From NCBI RefSeq assembly GCF_020532555.1, contig NZ_JAJBBR010000015.1, positions 62,001-126,000 of the forward strand: a DNA stretch of 64,000 bases, in the 5' to 3' direction. Of this stretch, positions 26,359 through 35,076 are shown piece by piece. Position 1 is the first letter of the stretch. Each line of letters begins with the position of its first letter. The translations under genes and the position numbers were made by a program. The notes below the pieces were generated by a model. The model was not told the origin of the DNA, made no database searches, and saw only the letters and a program-made list of their open reading frames with translations. The DNA comes from Microvirga lenta. Its GTDB lineage: Bacteria; Pseudomonadota; Alphaproteobacteria; Rhizobiales; Beijerinckiaceae.

Positions 26359-28562
26359 CGGAAAGCCTCGTCCAAAACCGCACGGTCCAGGGGCATGCCC
26401 TTCGCGGCCATGGCGGATGCGAGGCCCCGGGCCACCTCCTGATGCCCCGCGAAGGCGGCGCGCTCCAACACCTTGGAAATGGTGGGCGAAGCCTCCCGGC
26501 CGTGGACGCGCTGCACCGGTTGATCGAGCCAGTCGAGATAGCGGCGCTGGATTTCGTCCGCAAGCATCGTGCCGTAGGAGGTGCCGAGGGAGCCCTGCTC
26601 GACGATGACCACGTTGTTGGTCCGGCGAATGCTCTCGCCGATGGTGTCCCAGTCGAGGGAGGCGCGGTCGAGGCTGCGAAGGTCGATCACCTCCGCATCG
26701 AGACCGAGCTTCTCCACCGTTTCGAGGGTTTTGGCGACCATCGCGGAATAGGTCAGTACCGTGAGGTGCCGGCCGGGCCGAACGACCCGCGCCCGCCCCA
26801 GGGGTATCACATAATCGAGATCGTCCGCCGGTACGCTGCCCATGCTCTGGTAGAGATCGACATGCTCGATCACCAGAATCGGATCCCGGCACCGGAGGGC
26901 CGCATTCATCAGGCCCACGTAGTCAAAGGGCGTGGACGGGGCAATGATGCGCCAGCCCGGCGAGGTGGCGAAAACACCCGCGGGGTCGAGGGAGTGCTGC
27001 GAGCCGTAGCCGGTTCCCATGGCGATCTTGGTGCGGAGCACGAGAGGCACGTCGGTATCGCCGCCGAACATGTGACGGGCCTTGCCGATCTGGTTGAAGA
27101 CCTGGTCGGCGGCAACCCACATGAAGTCGGGATACATGAACTCGATGATGGGCCGATAACGGCCATCCATCGCCAGCCCGCCCGCTAAGCCCGTAAAGGC
27201 GGCTTCGCTGATCGGGGTTCCGAGCACGCGTCCCGGGAAGGCCGCGGCCAACCCGCGCGTGGCGCCGTTGGTGCCGCCTTTCAGACGGTGGATGTCCTCG
27301 CCCATGAGGATCAGCGACGAATCCGTCTCGAAGCGCCGGTGCAGGACATCCGCGATGACATCGACGAACTTGCGCTCCTGGGTCGTCCCGCCATGGCTGT
27401 CCGCCTCCACGACCCTCGCATCCTGCAAGTCGGGGAGGTCGCCGCGAATGCCGACATCGACGAAGGCCGTGTCCGGCCACAGCTCCGGCCTGACGCGGCG
27501 GGAATTGCGGTGGGGCTCCACGAGCTTCTCGGCGATGCCGGACATGAGCGCCTTGGACCGGTCCCGAAGATCGGCCACGTCAGCCTCCTCCAGGAGACCG
27601 CGCGCCACCATTTCGGTCGCCGCGCGGGTGAGCGGATCGCGGGCGCGCCAGGCCGCCTCCTCGTCCTTGCTGCGATAGCCGAACGCGGAACCCGGCAGCG
27701 GTCCGTTCTGGTGGAAGAAGCGATAGACCTCGACCTCGATGAGCGCAGGCCCCTTCCCCTCGCGTAGAAGCTGGAGGGCCTCCGTGGTGGCGAGGTGAAC
27801 CGCCAGCGGGTCCATCCCGTCGACCCGCCAGGACGGGATCCCGAATCCGCAGCCGCGTCCGGACAGACGGGCCTCGCGCGTGACCTCCTCGACCCTTGTC
27901 GCGACAGCGTAGAAATTGTTCTCGATGAAGAACAGCATCGGCAGGGACCATGCCGCTGCGAGGTTCATGGTCTCCAGGGCCGTGCCGATGTTCACGGCGC
28001 CGTCCCCGAAATAGGTGACCGCCACATCTCCCGTTCCGGCAAGCTTGTGGGCCATGGCGGCCCCGGCCGCGAGAGGCACGCCGCCACCCACGATGGCGTT
28101 GGTGCCGAGGGCCCCCGCTTCCGCCCAGCGCAGATGCATGGAGCCGCCGCGGCCATGCCCGAAGCCGGGCTCCAGCCCCAGGATTTCCGCAAGCGTCCGG
28201 TGGAGGACCGGCTCGACCTCCGAAGGAAAGGCGGTCTTCGGGTCGAGGCCCCGGGCTGCATAGGACAGAGCCTTGGCGAGGAACTGGTGGTGCCCACGAT
28301 GGGAGCCATTGATCTGATCGCTGTCGCGCAACCCGACGATGGAGCCGACTGCGCCGCCTTCCTGACCGATGGAGGAGTGCGCCGGGCCATGCACCAGGCC
28401 TTCGCCGGCGAGATCGAGCACCGTTTCCTCGAAGGCGCGGATGAGATGCATCTGCGTCAGCATTTCGCCGAGGAGCGCCGGATCGGCGCTGCGCCAGTCC
28501 TTGCGGGTGGTCTTCAGCTCGATCCAGGGAGCTGCGGCGGTAAGCTTGATCCGCTCCGGCAT
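26355..28562 (-). CDS. 2-oxoacid dehydrogenase E1 component, alpha and beta fused
   Basis: A 735-residue thiamine-diphosphate enzyme in which the E1 alpha (about 1-380) and E1 beta (about 395-735) chains of a pyruvate/branched-chain/acetoin dehydrogenase-type complex are one polypeptide. The ThDP motif GDGAVN...IENN spans about residues 184-216. The beta half has LMGEDI, FTGLAGGLAMDGRYRPIIEFMYPDF and the GYGSQHSLDP loop. No E2 acyltransferase or E3 lipoamide dehydrogenase is encoded here. It may use E2/E3 from elsewhere, or act alone as a decarboxylase or carboligase. It follows the SDR after 10 bases and is coupled to the GlcD-like gene. Confidence 0.88.
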   Translation of the reverse strand: MPERIKLTAAAPWIELKTTRKDWRSADPALLGEMLTQMHLIRAFEETVLDLAGEGLVHGPAHSSIGQEGGAVGSIVGLRDSDQINGSHRGHHQFLAKALSYAARGLDPKTAFPSEVEPVLHRTLAEILGLEPGFGHGRGGSMHLRWAEAGALGTNAIVGGGVPLAAGAAMAHKLAGTGDVAVTYFGDGAVNIGTALETMNLAAAWSLPMLFFIENNFYAVATRVEEVTREARLSGRGCGFGIPSWRVDGMDPLAVHLATTEALQLLREGKGPALIEVEVYRFFHQNGPLPGSAFGYRSKDEEAAWRARDPLTRAATEMVARGLLEEADVADLRDRSKALMSGIAEKLVEPHRNSRRVRPELWPDTAFVDVGIRGDLPDLQDARVVEADSHGGTTQERKFVDVIADVLHRRFETDSSLILMGEDIHRLKGGTNGATRGLAAAFPGRVLGTPISEAAFTGLAGGLAMDGRYRPIIEFMYPDFMWVAADQVFNQIGKARHMFGGDTDVPLVLRTKIAMGTGYGSQHSLDPAGVFATSPGWRIIAPSTPFDYVGLMNAALRCRDPILVIEHVDLYQSMGSVPADDLDYVIPLGRARVVRPGRHLTVLTYSAMVAKTLETVEKLGLDAEVIDLRSLDRASLDWDTIGESIRRTNNVVIVEQGSLGTSYGTMLADEIQRRYLDWLDQPVQRVHGREASPTISKVLERAAFAGHQEVARGLASAMAAKGMPLDRAVLDEAFR

Positions 28563-28572
28563 TGCGATCCTC

Positions 28573-29331
28573 CTAGATGTATCCGTAGGCGGTCCAGCCG
28601 CCGTCGACGCCCAGCACCTGCCCGGTCACGGCGCCGCAGGCGTCGGAAGCGAGGAAGGTCGCCATATCTGCCACCTCGCGGCTTTCGATCAGGCGTCCGA
28701 TGGGCGTGCGCTCCTGGAGCTTCTCCAAATCGAGGCGGCCACGGGCGATGAGGTCGTCCAGGAAAGGTGTGCGCACGTAGCCGGGTGCAATCGCGTTCAC
28801 GCGGATTCCGTGGCGGGCCCATTCGACGGCCAAAGCCTTCGCCATCATGACGACGCCGCTCTTCGAAACGCAGTACCCGAGCCGTTCGGGCGCGGCGACG
28901 ACACCGTACATGGACGCCATGAGCAGGATGCGCCCCTGTCCGCGCGGGATCATTCGCCGCCCGGCCTCCTGAGCGGTGAGGAAGACGCCGTCGAGATTGA
29001 TGCTCATCACCCGGCGCCATGCGGCGAGGTCCAGATCCAGCGTCGGGCTGTTCTGGGACACGCCGGCATTCGCCACCGCCACATCCACGGCGCCGAACCG
29101 CTCCTCGGCGGCATCGAAAGCCCCCTTGAGATCCGACGGTTCGGTCACGTCGCCTTGAACGACCAGGACATCGTCGAAATCGCGCAGAGCCTCGCCGGCT
29201 GCGGGGTCACGGTCGAAAACAACGATCCTGGCGCCCTGGGCCCTGAACGCGCGCGTGATTTCGAGGCCGATGCCGGAGGCGCCGCCCGTAATCAGCGCAC
29301 AACGTCCCTGGAGGCTGCCCGCGCCGTTCAC
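28573..29331 (-). CDS. SDR-family NAD(P)-dependent oxidoreductase
   Basis: A 252-residue classical short-chain dehydrogenase. The nucleotide-binding motif is TGGASGIG near residue 15, the NAG motif is VANAGVS near 85, and the catalytic Ser and YxxxK are in LLMASMYG and YCVSKSG (about residue 150). It ends with the usual VTGQVLGVDGGW. The start is a GTG that overlaps the stop of the AroE-like gene as GTGA, so the two are translationally coupled. It probably interconverts a secondary alcohol and ketone in the operon's pathway. Confidence 0.87.
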   Translation of the reverse strand: MNGAGSLQGRCALITGGASGIGLEITRAFRAQGARIVVFDRDPAAGEALRDFDDVLVVQGDVTEPSDLKGAFDAAEERFGAVDVAVANAGVSQNSPTLDLDLAAWRRVMSINLDGVFLTAQEAGRRMIPRGQGRILLMASMYGVVAAPERLGYCVSKSGVVMMAKALAVEWARHGIRVNAIAPGYVRTPFLDDLIARGRLDLEKLQERTPIGRLIESREVADMATFLASDACGAVTGQVLGVDGGWTAYGYI

Positions 29332-30125
29332 GGGCGCATCTCCGTGAAGTCCGCCATGAGTTCGAGCTGGCAGGCCAGCATGGGCCCGCCCGGATGCGTC
29401 CGGCATCCACGCTCCTTCGCCGCGGCGAGCAGCGCCGTCGTCTCCGGCTGCATGATGATCTCGGCGACGATCTGATCCGGCGTGAGGCGGTCGGCATCGA
29501 GCGGCAGCGGATCGTTCTCGCGCAGGCCGAGCGACGTCGCATTGACGACGATCTCGTGTCCGGACGGGTCGGGAGACCCGATCTCCACCGCAAAGCCGGG
29601 ATAGGCCTCTGCGAGCCGCTGCGCGAGATCCTCGCACTTGCTCCGGGTGCGGTTGGCGACCGTCAGGCGGGACACGCCTGCTTCCGCAAGAGCGAAGGCA
29701 ATCGCATTGGCCGCGCCGCCCGCACCGGCGAGATAGGCGCTGCGGCCTTTCGGCTCGATTCCCGCCTGGCGCAGGCCCGCAACGAAACCGGCGCCGTCGA
29801 GCATCTCCCCGACCAGCCTGCCGTCCGCCTCGCGGCGAACCGTGTTGACCGCGCCGATGGCCCGTGCCGCTGGGCTGACCTCGTCGCAGAGCGCCACCAT
29901 GGCCGTCTTGTGCGGCACGGTGACGATGAGGCCGCCGAGGTTGCGCATGGTCCTGAGGCCGGAAACGAGGCCTGAAAGATCGTCCGCCCCGACATGGATG
30001 GGGATGAGCACACCATCGACACCCCGCTTGCGCATGAGGGCGTTCAGAGCCTGGGGCGTCTTCACGTGGTGGATCGGGTCCGCCAGGATCGCCCAGACCC
30101 TGGTGTGTCCGGTAATTTCCGTCAT
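29328..30125 (-). CDS. shikimate/quinate dehydrogenase-family protein (AroE-like, divergent substrate loop)
   Basis: A 265-residue member of the AroE family. The NADP-binding GAGGAANAIAFAL (about 133-145), TVPHK (catalytic Lys near 73), AVNTVRR and GEMLDGAGF (catalytic Asp) are present, and ATSLGL follows. However, the N-terminal substrate loop reads ADPIHHVKTP where housekeeping AroE has the two-Ser pattern HSxSP: the first Ser is Val and the second Thr. This fits the divergent AroE subgroups (YdiB, SdhL, RifI-like). It is probably not the housekeeping shikimate enzyme but a catabolic dehydrogenase of a related polyol. Confidence 0.85.
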   Translation of the reverse strand: MTEITGHTRVWAILADPIHHVKTPQALNALMRKRGVDGVLIPIHVGADDLSGLVSGLRTMRNLGGLIVTVPHKTAMVALCDEVSPAARAIGAVNTVRREADGRLVGEMLDGAGFVAGLRQAGIEPKGRSAYLAGAGGAANAIAFALAEAGVSRLTVANRTRSKCEDLAQRLAEAYPGFAVEIGSPDPSGHEIVVNATSLGLRENDPLPLDADRLTPDQIVAEIIMQPETTALLAAAKERGCRTHPGGPMLACQLELMADFTEMRP

Positions 30126-30129
30126 CGCA

Positions 30130-31563
30130 TCACCCCAGCGTGTAGGCGACTTTCACCGCCGTGTAGAACTCGCGGGCATAGGCGCCCTGCTCACGCGGGC
30201 CGTAGGACGAGCCTTTCCGCCCGCCGAACGGGGTGTGATAGTCGACGCCCGCCGTCGGCAGGTTGACCATGACCATCCCGGCGCTCGACCGCTTCTTGAA
30301 GTCGCTCGCATATTTGAGGGATGTGGTGCAGATACCAGAGGACAGACCGAATTCCGTGTCGTTGGCGACCGACACGGCCTCCTCGTAGTCGCGCACCCGG
30401 ATCACGGTGGCGACCGGCCCGAAGATTTCCTCGCGGTTGACCCGCATCTCGTTGGTGGTCTCCGTGAGGAGAGCCGGAGCCATGTAATATCCCGGGGTGC
30501 CGCGCTCGAGCACTTCGCCGCCGGCTTCCACTTTGGCTCCGTCGTCCTGGCCCACCTTCACATAGCCGAGATTCTGCTCCAGCTGGTTACGGCTCACGAC
30601 CGGCCCGATATCCGTGCCCGCCTTGAGGGCATCGTCCACCTTCAGTCCCGCCATGCGCTCCCGAAGCGCCGCCACGAAACGGTCGTGGATGCCCTCCTGC
30701 ACGATGAGACGCGAGGAAGCCGTGCAACGCTGCCCGGTGGAGAAGAAGGCGCCGTTGGCGGCGCATTCCACCGCCACCTTGAGGTCGGCGTCGTCGAGAA
30801 CGATCAGGGGGTTCTTGCCGCCCATCTCCAGCTGGATCTTGGCCCCGCGCGCCACGAGGTCTCCGGCCAGCCGGCGACCGACCGGCACCGAGCCGGTGAA
30901 GCTCACCGCCCGAACCTTCGGGGATTTCACGATGGCGTTGCCGACCTGGGATCCCGGCCCCATCACAAGGTTGAACACCCCCGCCGGAAGGCCCGCCCGG
31001 GAGATGATCTCGGCCAAGGCCCAGCCGGAGCCAGGCACGAGATCCGCCGGCTTGAACACCACCGTGTTGCCGTAGGCCAGCGCCGGGGCAATCTTCCAGG
31101 CCGGAATCGCAATGGGAAAGTTCCAGGGCGTGATCAGACCCACGACGCCTTCCGGCTCGCGAACGATCTCCACGTCCACCCCTGCCCTCACCGAAGGCAG
31201 ACGGTCGCCAGTCAGGCGCAGGGCCTCCCCGGCAAAGAACTTGAAGACGCGGCCGGCGCGGACGACCTCGCCGATCCCCTCGGGAAGCGTCTTGCCCTCC
31301 TCGCGGGACAGGAGAGCGCCGAGTTCGTCCTTCCGGGCGAGAAGCTCGGTGCCGATCCTATCCAGCGCGTCGGAGCGCACCTCGGGGCTCGACATGGCCC
31401 AAGCGGGAAAGGCCGCGTGGGCGGCCTCGATGGCCTGCTCGGTCTGCGCGGCATCCGCCGACGCGTATTCCCCGACGACGTCGTCGAGATTGGAGGGATT
31501 GATGTTGACGTTGACGGAGGCGCCTTCGAGCCATTCTCCGCCGATGTAGTTCCGATGCAGCAT
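30130..31563 (-). CDS. NAD(P)-dependent aldehyde dehydrogenase (2-oxoglutarate-semialdehyde-dehydrogenase-like)
   Basis: A 477-residue aldehyde dehydrogenase. The cofactor segment is TPWNFPIAIP (about 145-155), the catalytic Glu is in LEMGGKNP near 245 and the catalytic Cys in GQRCTASSR near 279. The C-terminal FGGRKGSSYGPREQG strongly resembles alpha-ketoglutaric semialdehyde dehydrogenases of sugar-acid and hydroxyproline pathways, though vanillin-type enzymes share it. It is the first enzyme gene after livF (15 bases) and 4 bases before the AroE-like gene. It probably oxidises the aldehyde made by the GMC enzyme or an SDR. Confidence 0.88.
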   Translation of the reverse strand: MLHRNYIGGEWLEGASVNVNINPSNLDDVVGEYASADAAQTEQAIEAAHAAFPAWAMSSPEVRSDALDRIGTELLARKDELGALLSREEGKTLPEGIGEVVRAGRVFKFFAGEALRLTGDRLPSVRAGVDVEIVREPEGVVGLITPWNFPIAIPAWKIAPALAYGNTVVFKPADLVPGSGWALAEIISRAGLPAGVFNLVMGPGSQVGNAIVKSPKVRAVSFTGSVPVGRRLAGDLVARGAKIQLEMGGKNPLIVLDDADLKVAVECAANGAFFSTGQRCTASSRLIVQEGIHDRFVAALRERMAGLKVDDALKAGTDIGPVVSRNQLEQNLGYVKVGQDDGAKVEAGGEVLERGTPGYYMAPALLTETTNEMRVNREEIFGPVATVIRVRDYEEAVSVANDTEFGLSSGICTTSLKYASDFKKRSSAGMVMVNLPTAGVDYHTPFGGRKGSSYGPREQGAYAREFYTAVKVAYTLG

Positions 31564-31578
31564 GTCCGCTTTGGTCCG

Positions 31579-32283
31579 TTAGATTCCGAGATACGCAGTC
31601 TTGATGTGAGGATCGGCCAGGAGACCGGCCCCGGTGTTCTGCATGGCGATGCGGCCGTTCTCAATGACGTAGGCACGGTCTGCGATCTTGAGGGCGTGAA
31701 ACGCCTTCTGCTCCACGAGAAGGACCGTAGTGCCCATGGAGCAGATGCGCTCCACGATTCCGAACATCTGCTGCACGATCAGGGGAGCCAGCCCAAGCGA
31801 CGGCTCGTCGAGCATCAGGAGCTTCGGGGAGGCCATCAGGCCGCGAGCGATGGCGACCATCTGCTGCTCGCCGCCGGAGAGAGAGCCCGCCAGCTGATCG
31901 AGGCGCTCCCTCACCCTCGGGAAGATGTCGAGAACCTCCTCGAACCGCCGGGACGCGCCCTCGCGGACGTTGGGGTGGTAGCAGCCCATCATGACGTTAT
32001 CGCGGACGGTCATGACCGGAAAGAGCTGGCGCGCCTCGGGAACCATCACGAGACCGCGCCCGACGATGTCGGCAGGCTCCTGCCCGTCGATCCTTTCTCC
32101 GTCGAAGACGATCTCGCCGCGGGTGGGTTTCACGAGACCGGAAATCGTCCGCAGCAGCGTCGTCTTGCCGGCGCCGTTGGAGCCGATGATCGTGACCACC
32201 TCGCCCCGACCGACCTCGATGGAGAGATCCTGGAGAATGACGGTCCGACCATAGCCCGCCGTGACGTTAGATACCTTGAGCAT
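31579..32283 (-). CDS. livF: branched-chain-amino-acid-type ABC transporter ATPase LivF
   Basis: A 234-residue ABC ATPase of the LivF subfamily. Walker A is GSNGAGKTT near residue 33, signature LSGGEQQMVAIAR near 135, Walker B LLMLDEPSLG near 155, and the H-loop falls in TVLLVEQ, where the usual His is replaced by Gln, which is normal for LivF. It pairs with the LivG domain of the fused protein just upstream and overlaps that gene by 17 bases. It energises uptake of the substrate bound by LivK. Confidence 0.92.
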   Translation of the reverse strand: MLKVSNVTAGYGRTVILQDLSIEVGRGEVVTIIGSNGAGKTTLLRTISGLVKPTRGEIVFDGERIDGQEPADIVGRGLVMVPEARQLFPVMTVRDNVMMGCYHPNVREGASRRFEEVLDIFPRVRERLDQLAGSLSGGEQQMVAIARGLMASPKLLMLDEPSLGLAPLIVQQMFGIVERICSMGTTVLLVEQKAFHALKIADRAYVIENGRIAMQNTGAGLLADPHIKTAYLGI

Positions 32284-34102
32284 GGACGAAATCCTCTCCG
32301 AGATAGGCCTCGATCACGCGCCGGTCCTTCACGACCTCCTGTGGGTCGCCCTGGGCGATCACGCGCCCGGAATCCACCACGACGATCCGATCGGACAGGC
32401 TCATGATCGCCTGCATGTTGTGCTCGATGGCGATGACCGTGACGCCGCTGTCGCGAATGGTCCGGATCAGCTGGACCATGCGCTGCGTGTCGGACTGGCT
32501 CTGGCCCGCCATGACCTCGTCCAGGAGCAGGATCGAGGGCTCCGTTGCGAGGGTGCGGGCGACTTCCAGGCGCTTCAGGCCGCCGATCGGCAGATTGCGC
32601 GCCTCCACGTCCTTGATGTCCTCGAGACCGACCAGGCGTGCGACCCGCAGGGCGGCGGCGCGGGCGTCGTCCACCTTCGCATGGCGCATGAACGCCCCCA
32701 CCATGATGTTCTCGAGCACGGTCAGCTTCCCGAAGGGCTGCACGATCTGGAACGTGCGGCCCACGCCCAGGCGAGCGAACTCGTCGGCGGAAACCGGCGT
32801 CCTCGTGGCTCCATCGGGTCCGACGACCGAGATGCTACCGGAGGTCGGCTTCAGGAAGCCCGAGATCTGATTGAAGATCGTCGTCTTGCCTGCGCCATTG
32901 GGGCCGATGATGCCGAGAATCTCGCCGCGGTGGAGGGTGATGGAGACGTTGTCCGTCGCCGTCAGGCCGCCGAACTTCATGACGAGGTTCTCCGCCGTCA
33001 GGATCGGCTCTCCCGGCGTGCCGGTGATCGGGCGCGCTTCGGGGGCTTCGTACTCCTCCCGGCGCGTGCCGCCGCCCGGCAGACGGTCGATCCAGCGCAC
33101 GACCCATGGTCCGAACGTTCCGGCGAGACCGCCGGGCAGCGTGAGCGTGATGAGGACGAGGACCGTTCCGTAGACGAAGCCGTGCAGGCCGTTGGCCGAA
33201 GCCCCCAGCCAGCCGCGGGCAAGCTCCGCGAGCGGCACCACCAGCACCGTCCCGAGGAGCGGTCCCGCCACCGTGCCGAGGCCCCCGATCAGCGAGAACA
33301 TGGCGATCTCGATCGATGTGGCGAGAGAGAACATCGTCGCCGGCTCGAGGAAGGTGATGTACATGGCGTGGAAGGAGCCGACCAGGGAGGTCAGACCCGC
33401 GGAGATCATCACGGCCTTCAACTTGACCCGCGTATTGGAAACGCCCGCCGCGAGGGCCGCGTCCTCGCGCTCGCGCACGGCGGTCAGATAGAAGCCGAGC
33501 TTGGAATTGCGGATCGCCCACGACACGGCCATCGCGAAGAGGAGCAGTCCGAACGCGATGTAGAGATAGTTGATCTTCTCCCGGAAGATCATCCACTGCC
33601 ATCCGAGCTTGAGGGGAACGATCAAGCCGGCTGCGCCGCCCGTGACCCCATGGAAGTGGATCGCGAGCAGACGCACCACTTCCAGGAACGCGATGGTGGC
33701 GAGGGAGAAGAACGGTCCGCGCAGGCGGAAACATGGGTATCCGATCCCGATGCCGACCAGCACCGAGAGCGCCGCGCCGGCCCACATACCGATCCAGGGA
33801 GACAGACTGAAGTGCTGGATCAACAGCGCCGTCGTATAGCCGCCGATACCGTAGAACACCATGTGGCCGAGCGAGAGCTGCCCGGCATAGCCGCCCACGA
33901 TGTTCCAGGCCGTGGACAGGGCCGCGAAGACGCAGATCGTGACGAAGACGTGCACGATGAACGGGGAGTCGATGGCGACCGGAATGATGAGGAGCAGCGA
34001 GAGTGCCAGGAGCGAGCAGTAGACTCGCGGATCCGTCAGGCGGCTCAGCAGGCCCGACTTTCGACGGGCTGCGGCCGGGGTCGCAAGAGCTTTGGCGGTC
34101 AT
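32267..34102 (-). CDS. LivM permease - LivG ATPase fusion protein
   Basis: A 611-residue fusion. Residues 1 to about 335 are a LivM permease with nine or ten membrane segments (GGYAGQLSLGHMVFYGIGGY, LRGPFFSLATIAF, LIGGLGTVAGPLLG). A linker of about 35 polar residues (GGGTRREEYEAPEARP) follows. Residues about 370-611 are a LivG-type ATPase with Walker A GPNGAGKT near 400, signature region LPIGGLKRLEVARTL, Walker B LLLDEVMAG and H-loop IEHNM. The complex thus has LivH and LivM-G plus LivF. Such fusions occur in other Hyphomicrobiales, so this is not a frame error. Confidence 0.92.
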   Translation of the reverse strand: MTAKALATPAAARRKSGLLSRLTDPRVYCSLLALSLLLIIPVAIDSPFIVHVFVTICVFAALSTAWNIVGGYAGQLSLGHMVFYGIGGYTTALLIQHFSLSPWIGMWAGAALSVLVGIGIGYPCFRLRGPFFSLATIAFLEVVRLLAIHFHGVTGGAAGLIVPLKLGWQWMIFREKINYLYIAFGLLLFAMAVSWAIRNSKLGFYLTAVREREDAALAAGVSNTRVKLKAVMISAGLTSLVGSFHAMYITFLEPATMFSLATSIEIAMFSLIGGLGTVAGPLLGTVLVVPLAELARGWLGASANGLHGFVYGTVLVLITLTLPGGLAGTFGPWVVRWIDRLPGGGTRREEYEAPEARPITGTPGEPILTAENLVMKFGGLTATDNVSITLHRGEILGIIGPNGAGKTTIFNQISGFLKPTSGSISVVGPDGATRTPVSADEFARLGVGRTFQIVQPFGKLTVLENIMVGAFMRHAKVDDARAAALRVARLVGLEDIKDVEARNLPIGGLKRLEVARTLATEPSILLLDEVMAGQSQSDTQRMVQLIRTIRDSGVTVIAIEHNMQAIMSLSDRIVVVDSGRVIAQGDPQEVVKDRRVIEAYLGEDFVHAQGI

Positions 34103-34106
34103 GGGT

Positions 34107-34979
34107 TCACTCCGTCCCGCGGCCGAGCCCGAACAGGCCCGTCGGCTTGAAGATCAGGATGAGGATGAAGATCGCGAAATAGACCACTTCCTTGAGGTCC
34201 GGCGCGATGTAGTAGCCGGAAAGACTGTCCACGATGCCGATGATCATCGCACCGGCGAACGCGCCGTACATGCTCCGCATGCCTCCAAGCACCACGACCA
34301 CGAAGGCAGTGAGAACGAAGTACGTGCCGATGGTCGGGGTCACCGGGTAGAGCGGCATCAGAAGGGCACTGGCCAGGCCCACGCAGGCGGCGCCGAGGCC
34401 GAAGGAGAAGATGTAGATGCGATTGACCCTGACGCCCATGAGGAGCGCCGCGTTCCGGTTCTGCGCCGTGGCGCGGATGGCGCGGCCGAGCGGGGTCGTC
34501 TGCATGAAGAAGTGAAGCCCGGCGACCAGTGCGAGGGCGCAGAAGAACATCACCAGCTGGCCGATCAGGAGCGTATAGCCGCCGAAGGCGATGGACTGAC
34601 GCACGCTCGGGGTGTTCACCGAGTAGAGGTCGGCGCCGAAGATCAGCAGGGCGAGGTTCACGAGAGCGGTCGACAGACCGACCATCGCGAAGATCTGGAT
34701 ATGCTCGTCGGCTCCCAGGAGCGGCTGGATGATGAACCGCTGCACCAGGGCACCCATGGCAAAGAGCAGGATGACGATGGGAACCGCGGACACATAGGGG
34801 TGAAACCCGAGATTCGCGGCGAGAAGATACACGGCATACATGCCGACCATCAGGAATTCGCCATGCGCGAAGTTGACGACGCGGACGATACCGAAAATGA
34901 GCGTCAACCCGACGCTGATGATGGCATACATGCTGCCGAGCAGAATGCCGTTGAGGATAAGCTGTACGAAGACGTCCAT
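34107..34979 (-). CDS. livH: branched-chain-type ABC transporter permease LivH
   Basis: A 290-residue inner-membrane permease of the LivH family, with about eight membrane segments and the conserved NGILLGSMYAIISVGLTLIFG N-terminus (quoted as LLGSMYAIISVGLTLIFG), VNFAHGEFLMVG, and VLGGMRSMYGAFAGAMIIG near the C-terminus. It forms the channel with the LivM half of the fusion protein. It starts 97 bp after the livK stop, with a stem-loop in between, and ends 4 bases before the fusion gene. Confidence 0.93.
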   Translation of the reverse strand: MDVFVQLILNGILLGSMYAIISVGLTLIFGIVRVVNFAHGEFLMVGMYAVYLLAANLGFHPYVSAVPIVILLFAMGALVQRFIIQPLLGADEHIQIFAMVGLSTALVNLALLIFGADLYSVNTPSVRQSIAFGGYTLLIGQLVMFFCALALVAGLHFFMQTTPLGRAIRATAQNRNAALLMGVRVNRIYIFSFGLGAACVGLASALLMPLYPVTPTIGTYFVLTAFVVVVLGGMRSMYGAFAGAMIIGIVDSLSGYYIAPDLKEVVYFAIFILILIFKPTGLFGLGRGTE

Positions 34980-35028
34980 CGTCAGGCCTCCGGGACGCTG
35001 GCGTGAAACACTTTTTGTGATTGAGAGC

Positions 35029-35057
35029 GGCCTCCGCGGCGATGCGCGGCGGAGGCC
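35029..35057 (-). promoter_or_regulatory. stem-loop between livK and livH
   Basis: GGCCTCCGC / GCGGAGGCC form a perfect 9-bp stem around an 11-base loop, 19 bases after the livK stop. No T-run follows on the minus strand, so it is not a standard terminator. In many binding-protein operons such hairpins stabilise the upstream receptor mRNA and lower downstream permease expression; that role is inferred here. Confidence 0.6.
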
Positions 35058-35076
35058 GGCAGAGGTCAGGACGGGA

